A stretch of DNA of 15,619 nt from Planctomycetota bacterium (GCA_030637065.1 DAOVVQ010000062.1:1-15619); one strand, 5' to 3'. Counted from the first letter of the stretch, positions 7,352 through 15,057 are shown. Program-made: numbers and translations. The notes: generated by a model not told the origin, from the letters alone.

Positions 7352-8698
7352 TTACTGTGACAAGATTTCCTTCTTTTTTCGGTTGACTCTCCCGGGCCTT
7401 TTTTCACCGGACCGGAGGACGTTTTGTTCGACATGCAGCGCGGCTTCTGCGGCTGCGGCGTCAGGGTCGAATTGCCCGTATTTGGCGGGCACATATTCGG
7501 ACTCGATTTTTTCGCCTGCTTCGTTCGGCATCGCCAGGCAACTGCAAAGTGTGTTGATATCGGCCCGGGTCAGTTCGGGGTAATTTCCGAAGTAGAAACC
7601 GCAGTTGTGAATCTTTTCCGTACCGGGCAGGTCGTGAAATTCGGAAACATATTTTCTGTAAAACGGCTGGGCCTGAATGTTGCCTGCTATCATGGGACGG
7701 ATCTCGACCTGGGCCTCTGAAAACCGGCGGCGGTATCTTTTCCTGATTTCCGCGGATTTGCACAAGACGGGAAAGGCGAAATTCGAAAGGCGTTTGATGT
7801 GTGTTCTGTCGATCTCGAGCAAGTCGGTGTTTTCTTTTGCAACCGATTCGAGAGAGATATAATTGCTCTCTCTGACGGCAATGTTGTCGGGGAGATACTG
7901 CAGTTGGTTACATCCGAGAAACCCGGTAATTTCGGTAGGTCTTAAGTTGTATCCCAGATCATAGAAGGCGTATTTGGCGTCGAATTCCGAGTTGACATTG
8001 CCCATTGTTCGCCATTTTCGCTGCCCAGCCTCATCGAGGTTGCGGTCCCAGCCGTTGGCGCGAACTATTTTCAGCATCTCGGCCAATGACTCGTCGTCGG
8101 TGCAAACCATGCCCCCTTCTATAGTTGACATGTGATGTGCCACGAAAAACGAGAAGCTTGCCATTATTCCGAAGCTGCCGGTTTTGCCTGCCGGAAGTTC
8201 GGTGCCGAGCGCTTCGCAGTTGTCTTCTATCAGGATGATATTTCTTTCTTTGCAAAGCTGGCGGATGACATCCAGATCGCCGGCGAACCCAAGCGCATTG
8301 GTGATGAACATTGCGCGAATGGACGTCTGGTCGAGTCGCTGCTGGAGATTGTATGACATTACATTGAGCGTTACCGGCTCGCAGTCGACCGCTACGGGCA
8401 CAAGGCCGAGCTGGATGATCGGCATTACATTTGTGGCCCAGGTCAGCGACGAGAACCCGACCCTGTCGCCGGTCTTTAGTCTGCCCAGGTTCTTCAGGGT
8501 TTGAAGCATCGCCAGGTTGGCACTTCCGCCGCTGTTAAACAGTATGGCCTGCTTTGCTCCCTGAAAGGCCGCGAACTTTTCCTCGAACCGGGCGCACTGG
8601 CGGCTCATACTCAATCTGTCGGCCTGACATATAAATTCGGCCAGCTCTTTTTTCGTCTGCCGCTCATTAAGAAAAGCGTTTTTCATTAATGGAATCAT
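7352..8698 (-). CDS. ColD-like PLP-dependent GDP-4-keto-6-deoxy-D-mannose 3-dehydratase (DegT/StrS fold)
   Basis: This is a DegT/DnrJ/EryC1/StrS-fold enzyme of 448 residues. The PLP phosphate region is SGGSANLAM (56-64) and the ring-N aspartate lies in IEDNCEALG (157-165). In aminotransferases of this fold a Lys holds PLP in FSFxxxK; here the segment is FSFFVAHHMSTIEGG, placing His188 at that position. Known family behaviour: this Lys-to-His change marks ColD, which removes the C3 hydroxyl of GDP-4-keto-6-deoxymannose on the way to GDP-colitose. Inference: this gene makes a 3,6-dideoxy sugar rather than an amino sugar. An RfbH/E1-type CDP-sugar dehydratase is less likely, as no [2Fe-2S] cysteine cluster is apparent. 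The tail after about 390 is an extra basic extension. The ATG at 8698 has AAGGA upstream and beats Met5. It follows fcl by 9 bases and precedes the large transferase by 43. Confidence 0.82.
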   Translation of the reverse strand: MIPLMKNAFLNERQTKKELAEFICQADRLSMSRQCARFEEKFAAFQGAKQAILFNSGGSANLAMLQTLKNLGRLKTGDRVGFSSLTWATNVMPIIQLGLVPVAVDCEPVTLNVMSYNLQQRLDQTSIRAMFITNALGFAGDLDVIRQLCKERNIILIEDNCEALGTELPAGKTGSFGIMASFSFFVAHHMSTIEGGMVCTDDESLAEMLKIVRANGWDRNLDEAGQRKWRTMGNVNSEFDAKYAFYDLGYNLRPTEITGFLGCNQLQYLPDNIAVRESNYISLESVAKENTDLLEIDRTHIKRLSNFAFPVLCKSAEIRKRYRRRFSEAQVEIRPMIAGNIQAQPFYRKYVSEFHDLPGTEKIHNCGFYFGNYPELTRADINTLCSCLAMPNEAGEKIESEYVPAKYGQFDPDAAAAEAALHVEQNVLRSGEKRPGRVNRKKKEILSQ

Positions 8699-8710
8699 AA
8701 CTGATCCTTA
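8699..8710 (-). promoter_or_regulatory. Shine-Dalgarno overlapping the fcl stop codon
   Basis: The minus strand reads TAAGGATCAGTT directly before the ATG at 8698. The TAA that ends fcl is also the first part of the TAAGGA ribosome site for the dehydratase. This compact junction supports co-transcription and probable translational coupling of the two sugar genes. Confidence 0.6.
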
Positions 8711-9646
8711 CACCTGGTTTAACCTTAGCAGTTTGTATTCTTCTATGGTTTTTTCTATTCCCTCGGTCAGGGTGATTTTCGGTTCGTATCCGCAGTCGTT
8801 CATTTGTGAGACATCCAGGCACTTTCTCGCCATGCCGTCGGGTCGGGATTTGTCCCAGATAATGCGTCCTTTGAAGCCGGCTTTTTCGGCGATCGTTTCG
8901 GCCAACTCCTTTATGGCGATATCGCGGCCCCATCCGACATTGATGAACCGGTCCGAATCGTAATGAGCCATCAGGAACAGGATCGCCTCGGCGGCGTCAT
9001 CTACGTGCATGAATTCGCGTTTCGCGGTACCGGTTCCCCATACGGTCACGCTTTCGACGCCGTCACTGGCGGCATCGACGAATTTTTTTACCAACGCCGA
9101 GAGGACATGGCTGTGCATGGGATCGAAGCTGTCGCCGGTTCCGTACAGATTGCAGGGCATTACGCTGATGCCGTTGAAAGCGTATTGTCTGCGGTAAAAC
9201 TCGACCATTTTCAGTCCCGCTATTTTTGCCAGTGCGTAGCCTTCGTTGGTCGGTTCCAGCGGCCCGGTCAGCAGATATTCCTCCTTCATCGGCTGGGGGC
9301 ACTGGCGGGGATAGACACACGAGCTTCCGAGGAAGCAGAATTTTTTGACATTGTACAAATGAGAGCGACTGATGACATTATTCTGGATAGCGAGGTTTTC
9401 ATAGAGAAACCGGGCGGGGAAATCGATATTGGCCTGAATTCCCCCGACACGAGCGGCTGCCAGTATCACAACATCGGGCTTCTGTGTCTTGAAGAAGTCA
9501 TCGACAGCGGCGCAATCGACAAGATCAAGCTCGCTATGGCTGCGCAGCACGAGATTGTCAAATCGGCGTTCTCTAAGCCGCCTGACAATGGCGGAGCCGA
9601 CCATACCGTTATGTCCGGCTACGTAAATTTTGTTTTTCTTATCCAT
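8708..9646 (-). CDS. fcl: GDP-L-fucose synthase (GDP-4-keto-6-deoxymannose 3,5-epimerase/4-reductase)
   Basis: Fcl converts GDP-4-keto-6-deoxy-D-mannose to GDP-L-fucose with NADPH in the cytosol. The 312-residue length is normal for the family. Visible signatures are the Rossmann GHNGMVGSAI (11-20), VGGIQANIDFPARF (67-80), LGSSCVYP (106-113) containing the catalytic Ser and Cys110, the SDR pair Tyr137/Lys141 in GYALAKIAG, and His180 in the MHSH segment, matching the Cys/His acid-base pair of Fcl. The start is fixed: the ATG at 9646 directly follows an in-frame TAG. No clear Shine-Dalgarno is present (only GGCGG), so translation may depend on the gene 36 bases upstream. Since ColC (GDP-colitose synthase) is an SDR catalysing a similar epimerisation-reduction and lies in ColD pathways, this enzyme might also act on the ColD-like product. 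Fucose synthesis is the better-supported call, given the GT11 fucosyltransferase domain nearby. Confidence 0.92.
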   Translation of the reverse strand: MDKKNKIYVAGHNGMVGSAIVRRLRERRFDNLVLRSHSELDLVDCAAVDDFFKTQKPDVVILAAARVGGIQANIDFPARFLYENLAIQNNVISRSHLYNVKKFCFLGSSCVYPRQCPQPMKEEYLLTGPLEPTNEGYALAKIAGLKMVEFYRRQYAFNGISVMPCNLYGTGDSFDPMHSHVLSALVKKFVDAASDGVESVTVWGTGTAKREFMHVDDAAEAILFLMAHYDSDRFINVGWGRDIAIKELAETIAEKAGFKGRIIWDKSRPDGMARKCLDVSQMNDCGYEPKITLTEGIEKTIEEYKLLRLNQV

Positions 9647-9682
9647 CTAACCGCCAAACAAAGGGGTTTCCCAGCCGCACGA

Positions 9683-12600
9683 TCATACTGTTTGAACACA
9701 AGTGCCGGTATTCACAGATTCGCACGCGTTTTTTTGTGCATGAAGCTTCAGATACAATTGTTCATAACGGTCAACCACACTTTCCCATGTCAGCTTTTCC
9801 TTCCATTCCCTGTAGCCGCTTTCGGCGAGGCTGGCGTGGATCGTTTCGTCGTCAAGGATGCCGTTTGCGTAAAACGCCATTTTTTCGGGCGAACATACGA
9901 CCCCGCCCTGCCATTCGCGGACATTGCCGCAATCGGTCGAAATAAACGGCGTTCGCGAGGCCTTTGCCTCGATAATCACCAGCGGCGACGCTTCATTGTC
10001 CGAACCCAGCATAAACAGGTCGGCACTATGGTATGCCGCGACGGTATCCTCGCGAGAGATGTCCGTCAGGAACTGAACCTTCAGGCCCTGAGCCAGCTTT
10101 CTGTAGTCGGCAAGAGGAGGCCCTTCTTTGCCGACGAATACCATGGTAAAATCAGGACGGTTCATTTGCCTGACAGCCTCGATAATCCTGTCCTGCCTCT
10201 TTCTCGGTCCATAAAAATTGCCTACACTCAATCCCATGTATTTCGTGGTAACGCCGTATTTTTCGCGGAAGTTTATTGCAGGTTTTTTAGTAAATTCCTC
10301 CTCGTCAACTCCGTTGTGAATTATCACGCTGTTCCTGAAACCGTGATCCTGGCCGAATTCGTAATCCTGATACTGGCTGGAATGATAGACAACGGCGTCG
10401 TATTGAGGCACATACGCTGGGATGGTCCTCTTGAAATATTCCGTAAATATCGGCCAGCGAATCGTTTTCCGGTCTGAAAGCGCAGAGTATCCGCAAGGCG
10501 CCAGGATATTCACCCTTTTATGCCTTACATGGGGCAGGATCTCAAACGCAAGATCGGTTGCCCACTGCTGTGCCGCATAGTTCATCATTACATCCGCGGG
10601 ATGGGTGAGCAGAAACCTGCGATACTTTTCGATGTCCGGGCCCTGTATTCCATACATCCCGCCATAGCCGGCGGCGATATTGCCGGTCACCCTGAATTCA
10701 GCGATATCCACGCCATTTAGCTGATTGAATGTGCGGTTTGGGTCGGCGGTTGTCGCGACGGTCACCCTGTGTCCGCGTTTTACCAGTCTTTCCGCGATCT
10801 CCTGAATAACCAGTTCGGCGCCTCCCACGTGCGGATGGTAAAACTCGACGGTTTCGAGGATCGAAAGTCCGTCTCTGTTTTTAGATGCGGCGGTTGGGTG
10901 TAAATTTACCGCTTTTGCTTCGCAGCCGCTCGCGCCGGTAATTGCCGGAGTTGCGATATCTACCGATTTTTTCATCTCTGCGGGAGCTTGCGTTAATATA
11001 AATATCTGGTCGGTTTTGCCGTTTTTGCAATACGTCCCTATTTCGTTTGGAACATATCCCATCTGCTTGACAAACGAATAGAAGTGTTTGCGGGAATACA
11101 CATTGTGATAGAATGATTCGCTGGGTCTTATACTGTCGCATTCCTCGTCGGATAGCGCTATGAAGAAAACAAGATATACATGTCCCCGACACACACGGAA
11201 AATCTCGGAAAGCAACGGACGATAATGAGTTTGGTGTTCCAGGATATGCCTCAAATAGACGACGTCAAAAAAATTGTCCTCGAAAGGAAGGTCATATCCA
11301 TTAGTCAGAACCGGTTTCATTTTGGTAAAGTTGTCTTTGGCGTAATCCACGAATTTATGCGTAACATCGGCGCCGAAGTATTCGACCTTTCCCTTATCAA
11401 GTAATCCCTCCCTGTCCAGGGCGTAATAATCCACCCCCGAACCAAAACCTATCTCCAGGGCACGTATTTCCCGCCCATTTGCGACCCTCGCTCTGAGATA
11501 TTTGTGCCAGCCCATACGCGAGGGATTTTCAACGCCCTGATTTTCGCCCCACAATTCATCGGTAACCATGAAGTCCTCAACCTTCGTTCCGGCAAGAATT
11601 TTATCCCATCTGAAATGATCGGTTTCTCTATCTGCATTGGTGCGGTCAATAAATTCCATTATCGGGCTCCTGTAATTGCTAAACCAATAGGTCCTGTCAT
11701 ATTCGTTACCGGCGTCTCTTGAATATTTATCATATTTTCTTTCAATTTTTGCCAGTGCATCCGGTATCTCGATAAAATCATCGACACAGATACCGGCCCC
11801 GATTTGCTCTATCGCTTCGGTCGTACTGGGATACTTTTTGGCAACCACGGGCAAACCAAACCGCATATAAGCCGGTATCTTTCCGGAAGACTTCCCGGCG
11901 GTCCTAAAGCCTGTCGAAAGGTCGCTATACCAGGCGATCCCAAGGTCACAGGACTTGATTATCCGGTCGACGTCGCCAATACCGTCATAAGTCTCATCGG
12001 AAATAATTACGTTTGTAACGCCGTACCTCTTAAGTGCGTCTTTTAAGCGTGCAAGGTACTCACCGTTCGGATAGCCCTGAAAGAACAGTACCCAATTCTT
12101 GATCTTTGAAAAGACCAACGCGATCTCTATACAGCAAAACCAGTGGGCAATTCCGCCAAGATGCAGGGCAATTTTCTTATCCGGGCCGATGTTGTATTTT
12201 TGTCGGAGGAATTGCGATTTCTCGCTGTCGGACGGCCCCTTGTATGTTACCGGCAGGATGAAGGACGGGATACTGCTTTCCAGGGCATAGTCCTGACGGA
12301 ACAGATGCTCCTTTTCCTCGGACTGTATGATAAGGCCTTTGATTCGGTTGATCTGACTTCTCTCAGCCGCCATGATCTGCGGTGAATAATCGAGACCATC
12401 GTGGTCGTTTTTCAGGTAGAGTTCGAGGCTGTAATACACCGGCTGGGATTGGGGAAAAAGTTCCAGGCAAAGAACAAATCCGTGTGGATCGATCGCGATA
12501 TAGTGGTCGTACCCCTGCCGCAATTTTGCCTGGGCCGACCCGGGGAGTGGATTTGGCCCGAAATCCACCAGGCGGGTGTTGGGGTTTTGCCAGATATCGC

Positions 12601-12739
12601 ACTTCTTCAGCGCAGCGTTATTCAGGTAGACATCCACTGCGCCTCGGCTCGCCAGCAGGTCAAGAAGATTGAGTATTGACGGGCTGTTGCCGATGGTGTA
12701 GTTGGCTATAAAAACCGCTGTGGTGCTGACCTTATTCAT
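9683..12739 (-). CDS. Trifunctional glycosyltransferase - SAM methyltransferase - GT4 glycosyltransferase
   Basis: The ATG at 12739 is chosen because GGAG sits six bases upstream. A TTG at 12751 would give four extra residues and destroy that site. The product is about 1018 residues. Residues 1-366 look like a GT-B glycosyltransferase; the clearest part is its C-terminal half (SGKIPAYMRFGLPVVAKKYP, about 285-304). Residues 406-576 are a class I methyltransferase with ALEIGFGSG (427-435) and FDVVYLRHILEH (491-502). After a linker, residues 625-999 are a GT4 transferase with HVGGAELVIQEIAERL (637-652), a GNFYGPRKRQD nucleotide-loop region and the E-x7-E motif (Glu916, Glu924) in SDNEASPLVIIEA. 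No signal peptide or membrane span is evident. It probably adds two sugars and methylates one in a coordinated way; donors and acceptor are unknown. It is the first gene after a sigma-54-like promoter and leads into fcl, 36 bases on. Confidence 0.88.
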   Translation of the reverse strand: MNKVSTTAVFIANYTIGNSPSILNLLDLLASRGAVDVYLNNAALKKCDIWQNPNTRLVDFGPNPLPGSAQAKLRQGYDHYIAIDPHGFVLCLELFPQSQPVYYSLELYLKNDHDGLDYSPQIMAAERSQINRIKGLIIQSEEKEHLFRQDYALESSIPSFILPVTYKGPSDSEKSQFLRQKYNIGPDKKIALHLGGIAHWFCCIEIALVFSKIKNWVLFFQGYPNGEYLARLKDALKRYGVTNVIISDETYDGIGDVDRIIKSCDLGIAWYSDLSTGFRTAGKSSGKIPAYMRFGLPVVAKKYPSTTEAIEQIGAGICVDDFIEIPDALAKIERKYDKYSRDAGNEYDRTYWFSNYRSPIMEFIDRTNADRETDHFRWDKILAGTKVEDFMVTDELWGENQGVENPSRMGWHKYLRARVANGREIRALEIGFGSGVDYYALDREGLLDKGKVEYFGADVTHKFVDYAKDNFTKMKPVLTNGYDLPFEDNFFDVVYLRHILEHQTHYRPLLSEIFRVCRGHVYLVFFIALSDEECDSIRPSESFYHNVYSRKHFYSFVKQMGYVPNEIGTYCKNGKTDQIFILTQAPAEMKKSVDIATPAITGASGCEAKAVNLHPTAASKNRDGLSILETVEFYHPHVGGAELVIQEIAERLVKRGHRVTVATTADPNRTFNQLNGVDIAEFRVTGNIAAGYGGMYGIQGPDIEKYRRFLLTHPADVMMNYAAQQWATDLAFEILPHVRHKRVNILAPCGYSALSDRKTIRWPIFTEYFKRTIPAYVPQYDAVVYHSSQYQDYEFGQDHGFRNSVIIHNGVDEEEFTKKPAINFREKYGVTTKYMGLSVGNFYGPRKRQDRIIEAVRQMNRPDFTMVFVGKEGPPLADYRKLAQGLKVQFLTDISREDTVAAYHSADLFMLGSDNEASPLVIIEAKASRTPFISTDCGNVREWQGGVVCSPEKMAFYANGILDDETIHASLAESGYREWKEKLTWESVVDRYEQLYLKLHAQKNACESVNTGTCVQTV

Positions 12740-12789
12740 TATTTGCTCCAAAATATCATTCCGCTAAAACAGCCTGTACTCTCAGTCTG

Positions 12790-12810
12790 TTGGCAGATTG
12801 TCCCTGCCAA
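12790..12810 (-). repeat. Perfect 7-bp inverted repeat in the leader of the modular transferase
   Basis: TTGGCAG (12790-12796) and CTGCCAA (12804-12810) are perfect inverted arms around a seven-base loop. If transcription starts at about 12817, as the sigma-54 element predicts, this hairpin would sit almost at the 5' end of the mRNA. It could stabilise the transcript or be a protein-binding palindrome. No T run follows, so it is unlikely to be a terminator. Confidence 0.5.
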
Positions 12811-12827
12811 TTGTTACCTTCCTGTAG

Positions 12828-12843
12828 AGCAAATCGCGTGCCG
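12828..12843 (-). promoter_or_regulatory. Sigma-54 (RpoN) promoter driving the glycosyltransferase-fcl operon
   Basis: The minus strand reads CGGCACGCGATTTGCT. The RpoN consensus is TGGCACG-N4-TTGC(A/T), so only the first base differs, and the essential GG-N10-GC spacing is exact. The predicted start is near 12817, leaving a leader of about 78 bases before the ATG at 12739. Sigma-54 promoters need an AAA+ enhancer-binding activator and often control flagellar genes, which fits a flagellar glycosylation role. No clear sigma-70 pair was seen in the same gap. Confidence 0.65.
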
Positions 12844-12868
12844 AGCCCGCTGGGATAGCAGCAGAACA

Positions 12869-12917
12869 GCCGATTTACGGCCAAAAGACGGGATAAGTGC
12901 CCGATAGCCGTTTTTGG
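12869..12917. repeat. Nested inverted repeats upstream of the sigma-54 element
   Basis: GCCG (12869-12872) pairs with CGGC (12878-12881). CCAAAA (12881-12886) pairs with TTTTGG (12912-12917), enclosing CGGG (12889-12892) and CCCG (12900-12903). These lie about 50-100 bases upstream of the predicted transcription start, close to where sigma-54 activators usually bind. The arms are short and interrupted, so an activator site is only a suggestion. Confidence 0.35.
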
Positions 12918-13023
12918 TACTACTAAGAGGGGTGTTTCATCCGGGATTCCCTGTGTCGTGTGTTTGCAGCCCCAAATCGCCCCGCAATTAGTCTGCCAGG
13001 CTTGTATAAATATCGTACATTTC

Positions 13024-13037
13024 CGCCGCTTCCGGCG
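13024..13037 (-). terminator. GC hairpin after the methyltransferase gene, weak terminator candidate
   Basis: CGCCG (13024-13028) and CGGCG (13033-13037) form a 5-bp stem with a four-base loop, about 20 bases past the methyltransferase stop. On the minus strand GAAATG follows rather than a T run, so it is not a classical intrinsic terminator. It might protect a transcript end or be chance in GC-rich sequence. Confidence 0.25.
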
Positions 13038-13057
13038 CGATTTAACCGGTCAGTGAT

Positions 13058-13831
13058 CTAACGGGTCAACTTCGCCCCGCAACAGACGCCCCACGTATCG
13101 AATCCGGGCTCTTTTTCGCCTGCCCACTGGCGGGCAAATACCAGTTCCATCCCCACCGCCAGCAGAAATTGCCGCACCTCCGGCAGGAACAGGTACCGCA
13201 TCCGGTGGCACTCGTGAAAAGTCTCAATTTCGCCGCTGATCTTGTTCCGAATGGTCAGGTCGTAGTTCACTTCCACACAATTGTCGTTCGGAAACATCTC
13301 GGGGCGGGCGATCCTTTCGGCCTCGATCGTCTCGTCAGCCAGCTTCTTCGTGCGTATCTCGGGCCTTTCGGTCAGGACCGCCGGCCCGTACCAGAAATCG
13401 AAGATGAACACACCGCCAGGATTTAGATGCTCTCTGGCTACGCTGAATACCGCATTTATGTCATCATTGGCGGTCTGATAGCTTAATACATGAAAGAGCG
13501 AGATCACGGCGTCGAATTTTCTGCCGAGGCTCAGGCTGCGGATATCTGCTACTGAAAAGTCCAGTTGGCTGGCGATCGGCTCGCCTGATCGTTCGGCTCG
13601 CTGCTTGGCTTGGGAGACCATTTCGCTGCTTAGATCAACCCCTGTGATTTCAAGACCCCTCTTAGCCAGAGATATCGCGTGTTTTCCCGTACCACAGCCT
13701 AATTCGAGAACCGATTTGGCAGGTCCGGCGAACTCATTCAGCAATGAAACAACGTAATCGGCCTCGGCCTGATAGTCTTTATCACGATAGAGCAGGTCGT
13801 AATACCGGGCGTAGTTGTCAAAAACCTTCAT
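13058..13831 (-). CDS. Class I SAM-dependent methyltransferase (sugar or small-molecule type)
   Basis: This is a 257-residue methyltransferase with the Rossmann motif VLELGCGTG (41-49), the acidic ribose-binding residue in GVDLSSEM (Asp66), and a later FDAVISLFHVLSY segment. The opening VFDNYARYYDLLYRDKDY resembles small stand-alone methyltransferases often found in polysaccharide clusters. I chose the ATG at 13831, not 13852: its ATGA overlaps the TGA of the upstream aminotransferase (stop 13828-13830), a typical coupled junction, and homologues usually begin at this Met. Neither start has a clear Shine-Dalgarno. Coupling to a PerA-like aminotransferase suggests it methylates the amino group or a hydroxyl of the resulting amino sugar, but the substrate cannot be read from sequence. 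A 318-base gap follows it. Confidence 0.85.
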   Translation of the reverse strand: MKVFDNYARYYDLLYRDKDYQAEADYVVSLLNEFAGPAKSVLELGCGTGKHAISLAKRGLEITGVDLSSEMVSQAKQRAERSGEPIASQLDFSVADIRSLSLGRKFDAVISLFHVLSYQTANDDINAVFSVAREHLNPGGVFIFDFWYGPAVLTERPEIRTKKLADETIEAERIARPEMFPNDNCVEVNYDLTIRNKISGEIETFHECHRMRYLFLPEVRQFLLAVGMELVFARQWAGEKEPGFDTWGVCCGAKLTR

Positions 13832-14964
13832 TTCAGTATCGTTTTCAAGCATTTTGCAACATGATCTATTTGGTCATCTGTCAGTGAAAGTCCGCCTGGG
13901 ACGTAGAATCCGCGTTTTGCGAGTTTTTCTGCTATGGGGTAGCGTTCAGAGGCGAAAAGACCCATTTTCTGAAAGACCGGCTGATCGTGCATCGGCCAGA
14001 AGAAGGGTCTGGTGCCGATCTTATATTCACCCAGCCGTCGCATTGCCTCAGCGGCGTCGAATGGTATCTCGTCGCCGAGCATCAAGCCGTAAACCCAGTA
14101 AATATTCTCGGCGTACTCGGTTTGTTTAAGCGGCAATTGCAGTCCAGCGGTCCCAGCCAATAATTCGGTGTATCTCCGGCCCATTCGGCGTTTTTGCTCG
14201 ATAAACCGGTCCATCTGCTCTAATTGTGCCTTACCGACGGCTGCCTGAAGGTTGGTCATTCGGAAATTCCAGCCTAACTGCTCGTGGACAAAGCGTCTCT
14301 CCCTCTGAAAGCAGAGGTTCCGCAGCGATTGGCATTTTTCCGCAAGGGCCCGGTCATCGGTAACGACCATGCCGCCTTCGCCGGTTGTTACCAGCTTGTT
14401 GGGGTAAAAACTGAAGATGCTCAGGTCACCGAAACTTCCGCATGGCTTGCCGCGACAGGTAAGGCCGTGAGCCTCGGCTGCGTCTTCGATTATGTTGAGG
14501 TTGTGCTTTTTTGCAAGTTCCAGAACGGGGTTCATATCCACGGGCAGCCCGTAGGTGTGAACGGCCATTATAGCCCTGGTTTGGGGGGTGATCTTTGCCT
14601 CGATCTGCGAGACGTCCATGTTCCATGTCGCCGGGTCGCTGTCTATAAGTACGCATTTTGCCCCAGCCCTGACGACGGCGGCGGCACAGGAGATGATGGT
14701 GAATGTCGGCATTATGACCTCGTCGCCGGGTCCGATGTCGAGTGCGGCAACGGCGACTTGCAGGGCGGCGGTTCCGCTGCTGACAGCGACACCGTATTTT
14801 CGCCCAACCCTGGCGGCAAAGGCATCTTCAAATTCCCGGACGAAGGGCCCTTCCGACGATATCCATCCTGTATCGATACACTCGTCGAGATACGCTCTCT
14901 CGTTGCCAACCAGGGCCGGCGTGTTTACCGGCACAGGGCCAATTGTTTTGAGGTTGTGTGTCAT
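13828..14964 (-). CDS. PerA-like PLP-dependent sugar aminotransferase (GDP-perosamine synthase type)
   Basis: This 378-residue DegT/StrS-fold protein has the full aminotransferase set: SSGTAALQVA near 62-71 for the PLP phosphate, IIEDAAEAHG (158-167) for the ring-N aspartate, and FSFYPNKLVTTGEGGMV (184-200), where Lys190 should form the PLP aldimine. The segments INECIDTGWISSEGP-like (here YLDECIDTGWISSEGP), WNMDVSQIEAKITP and RNLCFQRERRFVHEQLGW closely resemble GDP-perosamine synthases, which transaminate C4 of GDP-4-keto-6-deoxymannose using glutamate. Other 4-keto-sugar nucleotides remain possible because this family is hard to split by eye. The contrast with the His188 enzyme at 7352-8698 is direct: same fold, different chemistry. 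The ATG at 14964 has a weak GAAG site. The stop overlaps the methyltransferase start (ATGA). It lies 93 bases after the epimerase gene. Confidence 0.85.
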   Translation of the reverse strand: MTHNLKTIGPVPVNTPALVGNERAYLDECIDTGWISSEGPFVREFEDAFAARVGRKYGVAVSSGTAALQVAVAALDIGPGDEVIMPTFTIISCAAAVVRAGAKCVLIDSDPATWNMDVSQIEAKITPQTRAIMAVHTYGLPVDMNPVLELAKKHNLNIIEDAAEAHGLTCRGKPCGSFGDLSIFSFYPNKLVTTGEGGMVVTDDRALAEKCQSLRNLCFQRERRFVHEQLGWNFRMTNLQAAVGKAQLEQMDRFIEQKRRMGRRYTELLAGTAGLQLPLKQTEYAENIYWVYGLMLGDEIPFDAAEAMRRLGEYKIGTRPFFWPMHDQPVFQKMGLFASERYPIAEKLAKRGFYVPGGLSLTDDQIDHVAKCLKTILK

Positions 14965-15057
14965 TTCGCTTCAAATCTGCCCTTAAAGGCTGAAGACCAT
15001 CGGAAATCGCCAAATCATCCATCCAACCCTGTTCATCTATCAGTCGTCAATGCCATT

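Larger units (their letters stand above)
12740..13057. other. 318-base non-coding regulatory gap
   Basis: No reading frame here has a plausible start or family resemblance. The gap separates the methyltransferase gene from the large modular transferase gene. It contains a sigma-54-like promoter, a leader hairpin, two inverted repeats upstream of that promoter and a GC hairpin just after the methyltransferase stop. I saw no tRNA-like fold. The region therefore looks like the boundary between two transcription units reading in the same direction. Confidence 0.6.

Noticed and set aside
8963..10477. A 504-codon open frame on the plus strand
   Set aside because: It lies wholly antisense to fcl and the 3' part of the modular transferase gene, both of which show strong family motifs. 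It has no recognisable domain and looks like a by-product of GC-biased codons.
12877..12915. Rho-independent terminator on the plus strand (hairpin followed by TTTTT)
   Set aside because: No plus-strand gene lies upstream, and the stem is short and interrupted. The inverted repeat is better recorded as a possible protein-binding site.
12740..13057. Possible cyclic-di-GMP or other riboswitch in the 318-base gap
   Set aside because: An ACACAGGG-like fragment drew attention, but the conserved core and tetraloop-receptor pattern of GEMM riboswitches are not present, and most of the gap lies upstream of the predicted sigma-54 start.
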